Positions 31,486 through 40,269 of a stretch of DNA of 64,000 nucleotides are shown here, one piece after another. The first letter of the stretch is position 1. Every line of letters begins with the position of its first letter. Under the pieces are notes generated by a model. That model searched no databases. It was not told the DNA's origin and was given only the letters and a program-made list of their open reading frames with translations. Position numbers and translations under genes: made by a program. The DNA comes from JAGVSR01 sp033765145. Lineage in GTDB: Bacteria > Pseudomonadota > Alphaproteobacteria > Rhizobiales > Hyphomicrobiaceae. The stretch covers positions 1-64,000 of the forward strand of contig JANRIH010000011.1 of NCBI GenBank assembly GCA_033765145.1, in the 5' to 3' direction.

Positions 31486-32562
31486 ATGGCCGAGAAGGCA
31501 GGCGCGGCGCGGCGGACGGCTGGAGGGTCGACGGGCGGTTCCGGACGTGAGGCGACAGATCCGCCCGCGCGCGGGTCCGCCCCGCGGACCGGTGAGACCG
31601 TCGATCTCAGCGCGGCCAGGGCGCGGAAGGGTTCGCGTCCGAAGTCTGCCTCGGGCTTGGCGGTGACGTCACAGGTCCCGTCCCAGGCTGAGGCCGATCC
31701 CGCCCCCCCCGCCGCGTCGACCGGCTATACGAAGAAGACGATCGCGCTCGTCTATGATTTCGACGGCACGCTCTCGCCACGTCCCATGCAGGAATACTCG
31801 TTCCTGCCCCAGCTCGGTATCGACGCGAAGACCTTCTGGGACGAATGCACGCGCGTGGCGCGTGAGGCCGGGGCCGACCCGCTCATCACCTACATGCACC
31901 TCATGTACAAGAAGGCGCGAGAGAAGGGCCTCAAGGTCGACCGCGACGATCTCATCCGGCAGGGCGCATCGGTAGAACTCTATCCCGGCGTCCTCGACTG
32001 GTTCCAAGAGATCGAGCGCTATGTCGGCCTCCGCGCGGAGACGCCCGGCATCGCGATCCGGCACTATCTCGTCTCGTCGGGTCTCGCGGAAATCATCGAA
32101 GGCACACCGATCCGCGGCCACTTCCACAATGTGTTCGCGAGCGAATATTGGTTCGAGGCCTACGAGACGCCGTTTCCGAAACGCGTCATCACCGACACGG
32201 GCAAGACGCAATATCTCTTCCGTATCAACAAGGGCATCGAGGACCAGAGTCAGAGCATCAACGGGCATATGCCCGAGGATGAGCGTCCGATCCCGTTCCC
32301 GAACATGATCTACTTCGGTGACGGGGAAACGGACGTGCCGTCGATGGCGCTGATGAAGAAGTCGGGCGGGCACGCGATTGCGGTGCATACGCCGGGCGGC
32401 TCGGCGGAAAAGTGTGAGGACCTGTTCCGCGCCGGGCGCGTGGACTTCTATGCCGGCGCCGACTACCGGCGGGGCAGCGACCTCTTCCGCCGGACGTGTC
32501 TCATCCTCGACAAGATCCTCGCCGACATCCGCGTGCGCGAGGAGATGTGGAGTTTAGGGTGA
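31486..32562 (+). CDS. HAD-superfamily phosphatase
   Basis: 358 residues from the ATG at 31486 (GAGGGA upstream); a TTG at 31459 is possible. The first ~80 residues are low complexity and basic. The HAD core has motif I VYDFDGTLSPRPM (both Asp), motif II around HYLVSSGLAEII (Ser), motif III Lys in the PFPKRVITDTGKT region and motif IV YFGDGETDVPSM. The arrangement resembles PSPase-like HAD enzymes that act on small phosphorylated metabolites; the substrate is unknown. A degenerate copy of its last ~35 codons lies at 36363-36467, on the far side of the glycerate kinase/transporter block. Confidence 0.82.
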   Translation: MAEKAGAARRTAGGSTGGSGREATDPPARGSAPRTGETVDLSAARARKGSRPKSASGLAVTSQVPSQAEADPAPPAASTGYTKKTIALVYDFDGTLSPRPMQEYSFLPQLGIDAKTFWDECTRVAREAGADPLITYMHLMYKKAREKGLKVDRDDLIRQGASVELYPGVLDWFQEIERYVGLRAETPGIAIRHYLVSSGLAEIIEGTPIRGHFHNVFASEYWFEAYETPFPKRVITDTGKTQYLFRINKGIEDQSQSINGHMPEDERPIPFPNMIYFGDGETDVPSMALMKKSGGHAIAVHTPGGSAEKCEDLFRAGRVDFYAGADYRRGSDLFRRTCLILDKILADIRVREEMWSLG

Positions 32563-32901
32563 GCGCACAGGCGTCGTCTCCAGCATCATGCCCGATCACC
32601 ATCATGGTTTTAGACCAAGCGCATCAAGCTTGAAGGACTCCAGCACGGACAAGATTTCGCACGTTATTCGTTCTCAAGGCCCAATTCTCGAAGCGCCGAG
32701 ACCGAAGCAGACTTCGGAATTTGAAACTGATCGCACTGGCACTCTCAGTTCGCCTTTGCAAATCATGCGATGAGCGAGCTTATGCCAGTGCGAATTGCGC
32801 ATTTCGAGGGTCAGGGCTCCGGAATGTTTGGCCTCGAACACCGAGCCCATCGCGTCCGGTTCTTCGCGGGACCTCGCGGCCGTCAGGGGCACTCATCCGC
32901 A
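32563..32901. other. non-coding region with an 11-bp inverted repeat
   Basis: 340 bases between the HAD stop and the glycerate kinase stop, lower in GC than the left flank. It holds perfect inverted arms TCGCACTGGCA (32731-32741) and TGCCAGTGCGA (32783-32793) around a 41-base spacer. No gene is supported. It may be a scar of the insertion discussed under findings. Confidence 0.45.
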
Positions 32902-34128
32902 TCAAGAATAGTTGCCCGCCGCCGGCATGGCGACGAACCTCGACACGTCCATGCCAGCGCCCAGGCGGCTCCGTTCTCCAAGTGCCAAACCGACGCGAAC
33001 CATTCGTATCGTGTCCTCGGCCGCCCTGATCAAGAGCTTGCGCGCGTTGATAAGCGCATCTTCCAGAGTGCAGGGCCGCTTGACGATACTGGCGAATGCA
33101 TCGATCCCGTGTTGAAAGTTGTCCGCACAGCCTTTTCCGACCGTACCCGCCAACGCGATGACGGGAATACCGCACGCCTTGGCTCTGCGACCGACTTCGG
33201 ACGGAATTTTCCCAAACGGTGTCTGTCCGTCGAGCGACCCTTCGGCGGTCACGACCAAATCAGCCTTGGAGAGAAGATCTTCGAACTTTAGATACTTCAT
33301 GACGATGTCGTAGCGAGGATGCAATTTACCGCCAAGAATTCCCAGTATCGCCGCTCCGAGACCACCCGAGGCGCCCGTGCCGGGTCCATATCCGACGTCG
33401 ACGCCGAATTCCGACTTGACGCATGCTGCGAACTTTTCCAGGCCCGCCGCCATTTCTTCCACCTGCTCCGGAGTCGCTCCCTTTTGTGGGCCAAACACAC
33501 GAGCCACGCCTCGATCTCCCAACAGCACATTGTGCCAGTTGACGGCCGCGTCGATCTGCACTGACTTCAGGCGCGGGTCCAGGTTCGAACAGTCGATCTT
33601 GACCATATGGGCCAATTGACCGCCGCCGGCACCAATCTCATGTCCGCTTTCGTCAGTCAGGCGCGCCCCGAGAGCCGCAACCATGCCGGCACCCGCATCA
33701 TTGATGCCGCTGTCGCCGCAACCGATGAGGATCCGTTCGACATCACAGTCCAACGCTGCGGAGATGAGTTCGCCCACTCCACGGCTCGTTGTCTTCGTCG
33801 GGTCGCGGCGGTCTCGGGGGACCAGCGCCAAGCCTGCAGCCGCGGCCATTTCAATGACGGCCGTGCGCGGACCAGGCCCGCCAAGAATTCCAAAGAAGCT
33901 GTCGACCATCTCCCCAACCGGACCCGTGACGCGCAGTCGATGCATCACTCCGTTGGTCGCATCAACCAGCGCCTCCACGGTCCCCTCTCCCCCGTCCACC
34001 ATCGGCGCCTTGAGGACCCTGGCACCGGGCAACCCACGCTTGATGCCCAGTGAGATCGCTTCCGTGACGTCTTTGACGCTCAAACTTTCCTTGAAGCCCG
34101 AAGGTGCGACGAGAACGGTGAAGCACAT
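32902..34128 (-). CDS. glycerate kinase (GlxK/GarK family)
   Basis: 408 residues from the ATG at 34128 with GGAGGAAAT upstream. The family opening FTVLVAPSGFKESLSVKDVT is intact, followed by APMVDGGEGTVEALV and the glycine-rich GCGDSGINDAGAGMVAALGA, then GPGTGASGGLGAAILG. Members phosphorylate D-glycerate to 2-phosphoglycerate (or 3-phosphoglycerate in some) and feed it to glycolysis. The C-terminal ~40 residues look extended relative to the usual ~380. The SLC13 permease gene lies upstream on the same strand, separated by 380 bases; together they suggest uptake and use of glycerate or a precursor such as tartrate or glucarate. Confidence 0.87.
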   Translation of the reverse strand: MCFTVLVAPSGFKESLSVKDVTEAISLGIKRGLPGARVLKAPMVDGGEGTVEALVDATNGVMHRLRVTGPVGEMVDSFFGILGGPGPRTAVIEMAAAAGLALVPRDRRDPTKTTSRGVGELISAALDCDVERILIGCGDSGINDAGAGMVAALGARLTDESGHEIGAGGGQLAHMVKIDCSNLDPRLKSVQIDAAVNWHNVLLGDRGVARVFGPQKGATPEQVEEMAAGLEKFAACVKSEFGVDVGYGPGTGASGGLGAAILGILGGKLHPRYDIVMKYLKFEDLLSKADLVVTAEGSLDGQTPFGKIPSEVGRRAKACGIPVIALAGTVGKGCADNFQHGIDAFASIVKRPCTLEDALINARKLLIRAAEDTIRMVRVGLALGERSRLGAGMDVSRFVAMPAAGNYS

Positions 34129-34508
34129 GATTTCCTCCCAGAGTTCTCGCAGTTGACAGTTCTGCGACATGCCCAGGGGAACGCCAGCTTATGACAGATA
34201 TTCCGCGTGAACTTGAGGAAGCTCAAATGCAAGATATCGAGGGAAACATCGCCATTCTGTCGGCACGCGACGGGCGCGGCGACCGTTGTGCGAGATGGCC
34301 TCGACTGAACTCGCCAGCGCATCAGGAAGCGTCCGTCACATTGCGACACGCGATGGATCAATCAGGGTCGGCAAATGGCATTATTCGGAACCGATTGCGG
34401 CTTCGTATTGGCATGCCCGAATATTGCGCGGCGGTTTCTCGACGAAGGCCCAATTGTTCCTGGGGTCGTGCGCCCGGACCGCTTCTCTCGACCGAGTTTG
34501 CCGCTCGA
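34129..34508. other. intergenic region between permease and glycerate kinase
   Basis: 380 bases, mid-GC. Short open frames exist on both strands but none has a ribosome binding site with consistent codon bias. It presumably carries the glycerate kinase promoter. No hairpin or repeat was recognised. Confidence 0.4.
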
Positions 34509-36026
34509 TCAATCGAATGCAGGCCACACGAACAAGGCGAACACCATGATCAAGACGAACATCATAGGCATCAGGCCGGCACTCAAGCGCATGAGATCAC
34601 CCGAGGTGTAGGTCGGTATCGGCGCGTTGCTGAAGATCGCGACCGGCTTCGCGCTCGCTGACATGGTCTGACAGAGTCCGGTTCCGACCATCGTCACCAT
34701 TACAAGCGTGGTGATATCGCCACCCAATTCAACGAGCGGAAGGACACAAGAAGGAATTAGAACGGCGGCCCGCGCCGTACGTGACGTGATGACAAGATGG
34801 GCTAATAGCGCGATGATGGCCATCGCGGCGATGACGAGGCCTTCGTGCCAATTGGCGAGCCCGGGAACAACTGACTTGAAGCTCGCCGCCAGCCACTCAT
34901 CGACGTCGGCATCGGTCATTGCATCGGCCAGAGTAAAAGTTGCCGCGAGAAAGAGTATGAGTTCGATCTCGACTGCTTTGAAGGCGTCTTTCGGCTTCAG
35001 GAACGTCTGCGATAGCTTCAGCAGCACGAAGGCACTGGCGAGCGCCACCACGCCGAGACCGAGCCCGTGCCATGGCTGCAAGATCCAAAGGCATATGGTC
35101 GACAGCAGAACGACGAGAATGGCGCGATGTTGCCAAGATTTTGGAATGCTCGGCGGTCGCGCCAAGCGGAGCTGCCGTGTCCTCAGTGCAGGAGAGAGGA
35201 AGCCATTCAGAATTATCGATGTCGCCGCGAAACTACTGAGGAGAGCGATCGGCATTGCGAGCATCATCCAACCCAGATAGCCAACAGTCCGACCACCATC
35301 GTTCGCCATGACTTCTGCTGCAAGAACGTGTGCGCCGGCCCCGATCAGAGAGCCTGAGGCCGACAAGAGAATGACTGTAGGAAACAGCAACGCCAGCGCG
35401 CGCACGATCGGTCGTGATCGGATCTGATGGGCCAGAACGAGGAATACCGGAAGCAGCAATGCCGCCCTCGCAGAGGTTGAGGGAATGACGAGGGCAGTCG
35501 CCGAAATCGAGGCGGTCAAGCCGTAGAACAATCGCGGCACCGAGACGAAACTGCCCGTCATCGCAAGGACGAGCGGCTCGATGAGACCGCCCGAACGCAA
35601 GACCGCGGCAATTAGGAATGCGGCGATCAGAAGCCATATCAGCTCGTGGCCCAGTGACTGATAGAGATCGTCACTCTCGATGGTGCCGGAAACAGCGAGC
35701 GCGATCACAGCTGCAATGGCGACGGTACTGTCACCTAGCGATGTCATCGTCCAGCCGATGATCGCCAGAGCGAGGACGATGAGTACCTTGCGCCCTTCAA
35801 CCGAAAGCTCCTGGGGCAACGCCCAGATAAGGATCGACAGAGACAGCGCGAGGGTCAAAGGAACGACGAAATTCGATGCCTGCGCGGCGTGCTGAGCCAG
35901 CATATTCAGCCAATCGTCCGCGCCAGATCCGTTGTGCGTGACATTCTTGCCGGACGACGCGACGGACGGCACGGCCGAAGCGTCCGAGGGCGCGCTCGAA
36001 ACCGGAGGATGTGCAGAGGTGGTCAT
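34509..36026 (-). CDS. SLC13/DASS-family sodium-coupled anion permease
   Basis: 505 residues. After a ~45-residue polar N-terminus, hydrophobic helices run to the C-terminus. Family features include GDSTVAIAAVIALAVSGTI in the first half, LVIPSTSARAALLLPVFLVL (the SNT-like substrate/sodium motif region, here STSAR), and the second-repeat counterpart SRTARAAVLIPSCVLP. DASS carriers import di- and tricarboxylates or sulfate with sodium. The nearby glycerate kinase suggests a hydroxy-acid substrate such as glycerate, tartrate or glucarate. GC is lower than in flanking core genes, in line with the kinase gene. Confidence 0.78.
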   Translation of the reverse strand: MTTSAHPPVSSAPSDASAVPSVASSGKNVTHNGSGADDWLNMLAQHAAQASNFVVPLTLALSLSILIWALPQELSVEGRKVLIVLALAIIGWTMTSLGDSTVAIAAVIALAVSGTIESDDLYQSLGHELIWLLIAAFLIAAVLRSGGLIEPLVLAMTGSFVSVPRLFYGLTASISATALVIPSTSARAALLLPVFLVLAHQIRSRPIVRALALLFPTVILLSASGSLIGAGAHVLAAEVMANDGGRTVGYLGWMMLAMPIALLSSFAATSIILNGFLSPALRTRQLRLARPPSIPKSWQHRAILVVLLSTICLWILQPWHGLGLGVVALASAFVLLKLSQTFLKPKDAFKAVEIELILFLAATFTLADAMTDADVDEWLAASFKSVVPGLANWHEGLVIAAMAIIALLAHLVITSRTARAAVLIPSCVLPLVELGGDITTLVMVTMVGTGLCQTMSASAKPVAIFSNAPIPTYTSGDLMRLSAGLMPMMFVLIMVFALFVWPAFD

Positions 36027-36362
36027 GGACGGGGGAACGCCTGTCTCGCTTTTCTATTCCTGAGGCGCAGGCACCGGCTTCACTGCCCGCTTCCCATCCC
36101 CCGAATTCCCGTGCCACGAGCCGTCCGTTTGGGTCCGGCAAATGTCACGCTTCGTTCCGCCAGCTTTCCTCCAAAACTTGTGCATACCATCCGTTGCGCT
36201 GCATCAGTGCGAGCCTGAGTGTCGTCTTTCCTATCCGAGTGACAGGACAACTTTGGAACTCAGCCGTCTTGGATCGCCCGCGACCAACGCCAAGGCAGGT
36301 TTAACTCGGCAAGAGTGGACCGCCATGAGCGCTACGCCTGGCGCGCGGATCACTGCGCACAG
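36027..36362. other. intergenic region upstream of the SLC13 permease
   Basis: Contains the permease promoter on the minus strand. No supported gene. The stretch 36336-36362 begins to resemble the HAD phosphatase gene (weak similarity leading into the clear remnant that starts at 36363). The interval 36468-36732 after the remnant also shows no gene. Confidence 0.4.
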
Positions 36363-36467
36363 GCCGACGACCGGCGGGGCAGCGATCTCTTCCGCCGGAC
36401 GTGTCTCTTCCTCGACGAGATCCTTGCCGACGCCCTCGTGTGCGAGGAAATGTGGGGCCTCGGATAG
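36363..36467 (+). pseudogene. remnant of the HAD phosphatase gene 3' end
   Basis: Translation gives ADDRRGSDLFRRTCLFLDEI then LADALVCEEMWGLG and a stop, aligning with the HAD gene end at 32458-32562 (ADYRRGSDLFRRTCLILDKI, then LADIRVREEMWSLG and stop). Roughly one base in eight differs by eye. No start, motif I or upstream domain is present, so it is a non-functional copy. It faces the same way as the intact gene. Confidence 0.8.
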
Positions 36468-36732
36468 GGACGCCGGAGCGGCCATCCCCTCGGGTTTTCG
36501 CGCCGAGCCACGCGCGCATGACAGCGCACCAGGAAGACAGTTTTGCCTTCGCGCCGTAGCCGAGCATGCGATAATGTGCGTGCCCGCCCGCGTCCATATT
36601 CGGAACCAATTTGCGTGGAATTCGTTCACTCGCTGCCGGGCTGGGTCGTGACCGCATGCGCGTCGACACGCACGCACGCCGTGGTGCCGGGCCAAGTGCC
36701 TTTGGGGGACATCCAGCAATTGGTGAGATCAC

Positions 36733-37635
36733 ATGCGACTTCGCGAGCGATTGGAGCAGGAGTTCGCCATCCGCTTTGACGATCTTTCGACCGACATGAA
36801 GATCTGCGTCGAGCGGATCGAGCAGCATGAGCAGCCGGCACTGCCGGACGATCATGGCCGGCCGGACACCGCGGTCGGTACGGGGTTCGACTCCCGTCTC
36901 GAGTTGAGTGATGCGACCCGCCTCAACTCGCCGACCGATGCCTTTCCGATTTCGATCGGCCTCGCGCTCAGTTGCTCGCAGAGAGAGCGCGTTTTCCAAC
37001 TGCGCCACGACAGTTTCGTCGAAGCGGGTTGGATCACACCGCAGGCTTCTCGCGCATTCTCCGACGCCTTCGACGATTTGCCAACCAGCGTTCTCGTCGA
37101 GGCGGTGGCGGATGGCCGCGCCGTCGCGACGCTCAGGATCGCCATGGCCACGCCACAGTCGATGGCTCCGTCGCTGCCGTGCGAGGTCGAATTCCCGCGC
37201 GAGATCGCCGATGTTCGCGCGCGCACCGGCGGGCGGCTCGCGGAATTCTCGCGCGTCGCGATTGCGCCGGACATCACCAACACGTCGTTCAAGACGACGC
37301 TCTACGGCGGCATGGTGCGCACCGCGTTCATCCTCGTCTGGGCCGCCGGCATCGACTACGCGTTCGCCGCGGTCCACGAGCGCGTTTCGGACTTTTACCG
37401 CCATATGATCGGGTTCGACCGGCTCGCCCGGTCGTCGTCGTTCGGCATCATCGCCGAGCCGACGGAATTGCTCGGATGCCCGGGCGCGCGGCTGTTCCAG
37501 CGAGCGGCGCAGCGGCGCAGCTTTTTTCATGTCGACGCGGATGAAATCGAGCACGCGCGCGTGTTGCTGCAGCGTCATTTTCCGGCGCTCGCGGTCGATG
37601 ACGGCCCGCACGCGCGGAGGGCGCGGTCAGGGTGA
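36733..37635 (+). CDS. FeeM-like N-acyl amino acid synthase (GNAT fold)
   Basis: 300 residues; ATG 36733 has GGTGAG upstream. The core (residues about 75-280) resembles the FeeM/PEP-CTERM-associated N-acyltransferase group: RERVFQLRHDSFVEAGWI, LPTSVLVEAVADGRAVATLR, EFSRVAIAPD and YAFAAVHERVSDFYRHMIGF. Such enzymes join acyl-ACP fatty acids to an amino acid, or make related acyl-homoserine-like products. The N-terminal ~70 residues are variable. No dedicated acyl carrier protein is adjacent, so the product is open. Confidence 0.65.
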   Translation: MRLRERLEQEFAIRFDDLSTDMKICVERIEQHEQPALPDDHGRPDTAVGTGFDSRLELSDATRLNSPTDAFPISIGLALSCSQRERVFQLRHDSFVEAGWITPQASRAFSDAFDDLPTSVLVEAVADGRAVATLRIAMATPQSMAPSLPCEVEFPREIADVRARTGGRLAEFSRVAIAPDITNTSFKTTLYGGMVRTAFILVWAAGIDYAFAAVHERVSDFYRHMIGFDRLARSSSFGIIAEPTELLGCPGARLFQRAAQRRSFFHVDADEIEHARVLLQRHFPALAVDDGPHARRARSG

Positions 37636-37737
37636 GAGGGGACGGCGGGCGCGAGACAAAAGGGCTCCGCTCCGGGACCGGTCCATTCTTGATGTGCCGG
37701 TTCCTGATGTGCCGCTTGCATCCAAACAAGGGTTGGT

Positions 37738-37767
37738 CCCCGGATTGCGCGAAGCGCAAGTCCGGGG
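37738..37767. repeat. intergenic palindrome, CCCCGGA...TCCGGGG type
   Basis: Hairpin CCCCGGATTGCGC-GAA-GCGCAAGTCCGGGG (one mismatch), downstream of the FeeM-like gene. GGTCCCCGGA-type palindromes are common dispersed elements in Hyphomicrobiales genomes; here it may also end transcription. Confidence 0.6.
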
Positions 37768-37819
37768 CCTTCACCGCTAGCCGATAAGGCTCCGTCAGTG
37801 TCTTCCCTCGACTGGTGAA

Positions 37820-37853
37820 GGTCCTGGATCGGCGCTCCGCGCCGTCCGGGACC
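37820..37853. repeat. second intergenic palindrome, GGTCCTGGA type
   Basis: Arms GGTCCTGGATCGGCGC and GCGCCGTCCGGGACC around a TCC loop, tolerating G-T pairs. It is related in design to the palindrome at 37738-37767 and forms a pair with it. Confidence 0.6.
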
Positions 37854-38017
37854 CGCCATTATGTATTGCGCGCGAAATGGGATCGCGGGGGCTTCGACGG
37901 GACTGCCTTTGTCCCCAGCTCGTCGGCATGTCAGGCCTCGATCCCGCCCAACGAATCGCGGTTTATGCGGCATCGGTCAGCAATCCTGTGCGTGTCGCGA
38001 CCGGACGGGCACGAAGC

Positions 38018-38275
38018 ATGATCCCTTACGCCGCGATTTTTATGACATCAGTGTTTGCTCTGTTCGGCGCACCAATATGGGCAGTGCTGCCTGGAGCGAT
38101 CTTGCTCTTCTCAACTTCGATTATTGAACAGCGTCGCATAAGTTCTCGATTGACTAGCATCGGTGCCGGCTATCTTCTCACAACGGTTGCCGGGCAGAGT
38201 GCGTTCAACGCACTATCTGCATGTGGAATGGCGTATGTCCTCGGCTATTTGATGCGTTCGGTGTTGTTCAGTTAG
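38018..38275 (+). CDS. small hypothetical membrane protein
   Basis: 85 residues from the ATG at 38018; an ATG at 37928 would add 30 polar residues. Hydrophobic segments AAIFMTSVFALFGAPIW, AVLPGAILLFSTSIIE and AYVLGYLMRSVLF suggest three membrane passes. GC drops sharply here compared with upstream. Its last eight bases overlap the end of the convergent TPR-like membrane protein gene, and the two share low GC, so they may have arrived together. No family is recognised. Confidence 0.45.
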   Translation: MIPYAAIFMTSVFALFGAPIWAVLPGAILLFSTSIIEQRRISSRLTSIGAGYLLTTVAGQSAFNALSACGMAYVLGYLMRSVLFS

Positions 38276-39401
38276 ACGCGTTGTCGGCTAAGGCGCTGCG
38301 CTTTTCGCTAACTCTGTTAATCGCCAACGTTAGCCGATCGGCGGCCTCTGCGAAGTATTCGCTAGACCGTTCGAGCTTCGACAGTTCGCCATAAATCGCT
38401 GCAGCCTTCTTATAATTTTTCTCTGCCCTTGGTAGTTCAGTCATTTTCTCATAAACGCGTCCAGCAGCCTCGCACACGGATGCGTGCTCCAATTGTTGTC
38501 GACCGGATGCAGGAATTGCCCGTGATGCCTGCTCCAGAATTTTGGTCGCGTCTTGGAGGCGCGCTTTTATCCGAGTTTCTTCGAACTGGCGTTCCAAAAC
38601 TTCCGCCAAACAGCGCAACGCCATCACATAGTATTCTAACTTCCATTCTGTATTGTCTTCGACCAACTCAACCAGTTCCTCATACTTTTCCCTTGCTGCC
38701 TGCGTATCATTTAGCTCGCGGTGCTGGTGAGCGACATATGCAATAATTTCAGGATTTTTCGGCTCCAAGTCGTCTGCAGCCAGAAAACAACCTAGTGCGT
38801 CTCGATGCAATTGGATGCGCTGCTCGTATTGAGCTTGCCCCGCTCTAGCTGCCGCAATTGCCCCTCGAAGGAGGTATGTCGTCACTTTTTGCGATGCATA
38901 TGAGCGCTGCTGCTTCTCACAGAACTGTTCTTGTTCGATGATCTTTTCAAGCGCGACCTGCAATTCCGCATCTGCCGAGTGCAGCGGAAACCACCATCTT
39001 GAGAGACTCAACGCCTGCAGTGTCGATGCCAGTTGTTCGTGCGCGAAGAAGAATCTTGGCTCTGGTGAGACCTTGGCATTCAACCTACCGCTAGCTGCGA
39101 GAGTTGCCAGTTTAGGCCTCGCCGCCGCCAGTCTTTCGTCTTCACGTTCGAGCACATCGCGGAGGCGCGCCGGAAGCTGGCTTTCGCGATAGTACCACCA
39201 TTTAGTGATCGCAAACGTGCCTGGTATAAGTGTGAAGATGACTGTTATTACCCAAAGGATCGGATCAATTTCTGTTCGGACGCTATTGATCCAAATGCGC
39301 GCATTACGCCAAATTCCTTCGAAGGTTGTCGGAACCTGCTCGTTTGCGCCAATATGCACCAACGCATCGGTTAAGCCGACGACCGGCGCCATCCACTCCA
39401 T
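38268..39401 (-). CDS. membrane-anchored TPR-like protein
   Basis: 377 residues from the ATG at 39401 (GGGGGGT just upstream). One membrane helix (ILWVITVIFTLIPGTFAITK, residues about 47-66) anchors a large helical cytoplasmic part. That part has TPR-like pairs such as LHRDALGCFLAADDLEPKNP, ELNDTQAAREKYEELVELVE and LPRAEKNYKKAAAIYGELSK. TPRs mediate protein contacts; no enzymatic motif is visible. Base composition is near 50% GC against ~65% around it, suggesting recent acquisition. Function unknown. Confidence 0.65.
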   Translation of the reverse strand: MEWMAPVVGLTDALVHIGANEQVPTTFEGIWRNARIWINSVRTEIDPILWVITVIFTLIPGTFAITKWWYYRESQLPARLRDVLEREDERLAAARPKLATLAASGRLNAKVSPEPRFFFAHEQLASTLQALSLSRWWFPLHSADAELQVALEKIIEQEQFCEKQQRSYASQKVTTYLLRGAIAAARAGQAQYEQRIQLHRDALGCFLAADDLEPKNPEIIAYVAHQHRELNDTQAAREKYEELVELVEDNTEWKLEYYVMALRCLAEVLERQFEETRIKARLQDATKILEQASRAIPASGRQQLEHASVCEAAGRVYEKMTELPRAEKNYKKAAAIYGELSKLERSSEYFAEAADRLTLAINRVSEKRSALADNASN

Positions 39402-39534
39402 CACACCCCCCGCACGCAAACTGTCAGACCCAGGCAATATGCTCAGGTTAAGCCGTGCACGGTGGAATTGGCTAGGCGGATTTTAACGTTTTGTTAACCA
39501 CGCCTTCTCGGACATTCCGAACGTGTCGGGGGCG

Positions 39535-39545
39535 GTGTCTGACAC
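39535..39545. repeat. isolated GTGTCTGACAC repeat
   Basis: A single copy of the motif that fills 30564-31290, located in the 260-base gap before the receiver gene. Confidence 0.65.
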
Positions 39546-39661
39546 GGGCGTCTCGAACCCGGCGGGGGCGATTTCGACGGCACTTCTCTTTCCCCTTGCC
39601 CGTTTTCTCGACGCACTGAATAGTGCCACGCCAAGGCAACGGGGGCAGGCAATTCATTCAG

Positions 39662-40051
39662 ATGTCTAACAAATTTCCGGCGAAGGTCCTTCTCGTCGAC
39701 GACGATCCCATCCACCTCGAGATCGTCGCCGCGCACTGTCGCGCCCGGGGCGCGAGCACGGTCTGGACGGCCGCCAACGGCCGGGAGGCACAGGCGGTCG
39801 TCGCCGCTCAAGGCACCGCGATCGACCTCATCGTCACCGATCTCAACATGCCGGAGTTCGACGGCATCGAACTCATGTCGGGACTTGCCGAGAAAGGCGT
39901 CGGGACGGCCGTCGTCATCGTGACGGGGGCGGCTGCGCCGGTCGCGGCGGCTGCGCGGAAGATGGCGGCACTCTACGGGTTGAATTTCCGGGGGCTCTTG
40001 AAGAAGCCGTTCGCGCCCGCGGACCTCGACACGCTCCTCAAGAGCGCCTGA
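39662..40051 (+). CDS. single-domain response regulator
   Basis: 129 residues from the ATG at 39662. The whole protein is one receiver: KVLLVDDDPIHLEIVAAHCR, phospho-acceptor Asp in LIVTDLNMPEFDG, Thr in VIVTGAAA and Lys in LLKKPFAPADL. There is no output domain. Such CheY-like proteins act by binding partners or in phosphorelays. A PAS-domain protein gene lies convergently downstream, with only GTGTCTGACAC repeats between. No kinase is adjacent. Confidence 0.82.
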   Translation: MSNKFPAKVLLVDDDPIHLEIVAAHCRARGASTVWTAANGREAQAVVAAQGTAIDLIVTDLNMPEFDGIELMSGLAEKGVGTAVVIVTGAAAPVAAAARKMAALYGLNFRGLLKKPFAPADLDTLLKSA

Positions 40052-40096
40052 TTCCTCGCGTGACCGTGCGCATGGACAACCGGCACCTGTCGGCGG

Positions 40097-40189
40097 GTGT
40101 CAGACACGCGGTCCCGACTCACCGTGTCTGACACGCGGTCCCGATGCTCGGTCGTTGGCACTCGCTTACTGACACTCGGTGTCTGACAC
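40097..40189. repeat. cluster of GTGTC(T/A)GACAC repeats
   Basis: Three perfect copies at 40097-40107, 40124-40134 and 40179-40189, with degenerate CACTCGGT/GACACTC units between. They fill the gap between the receiver and PAS genes; no coding sequence is supported there. Confidence 0.75.
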
Positions 40190-40269
40190 TCGGGTCCGAC
40201 GCTCGGCGCCTTATGCTGGCGCTGCACGTTCACACGCGCCCAACGTGCCCGCCGTCCGCGACGAGGCGT

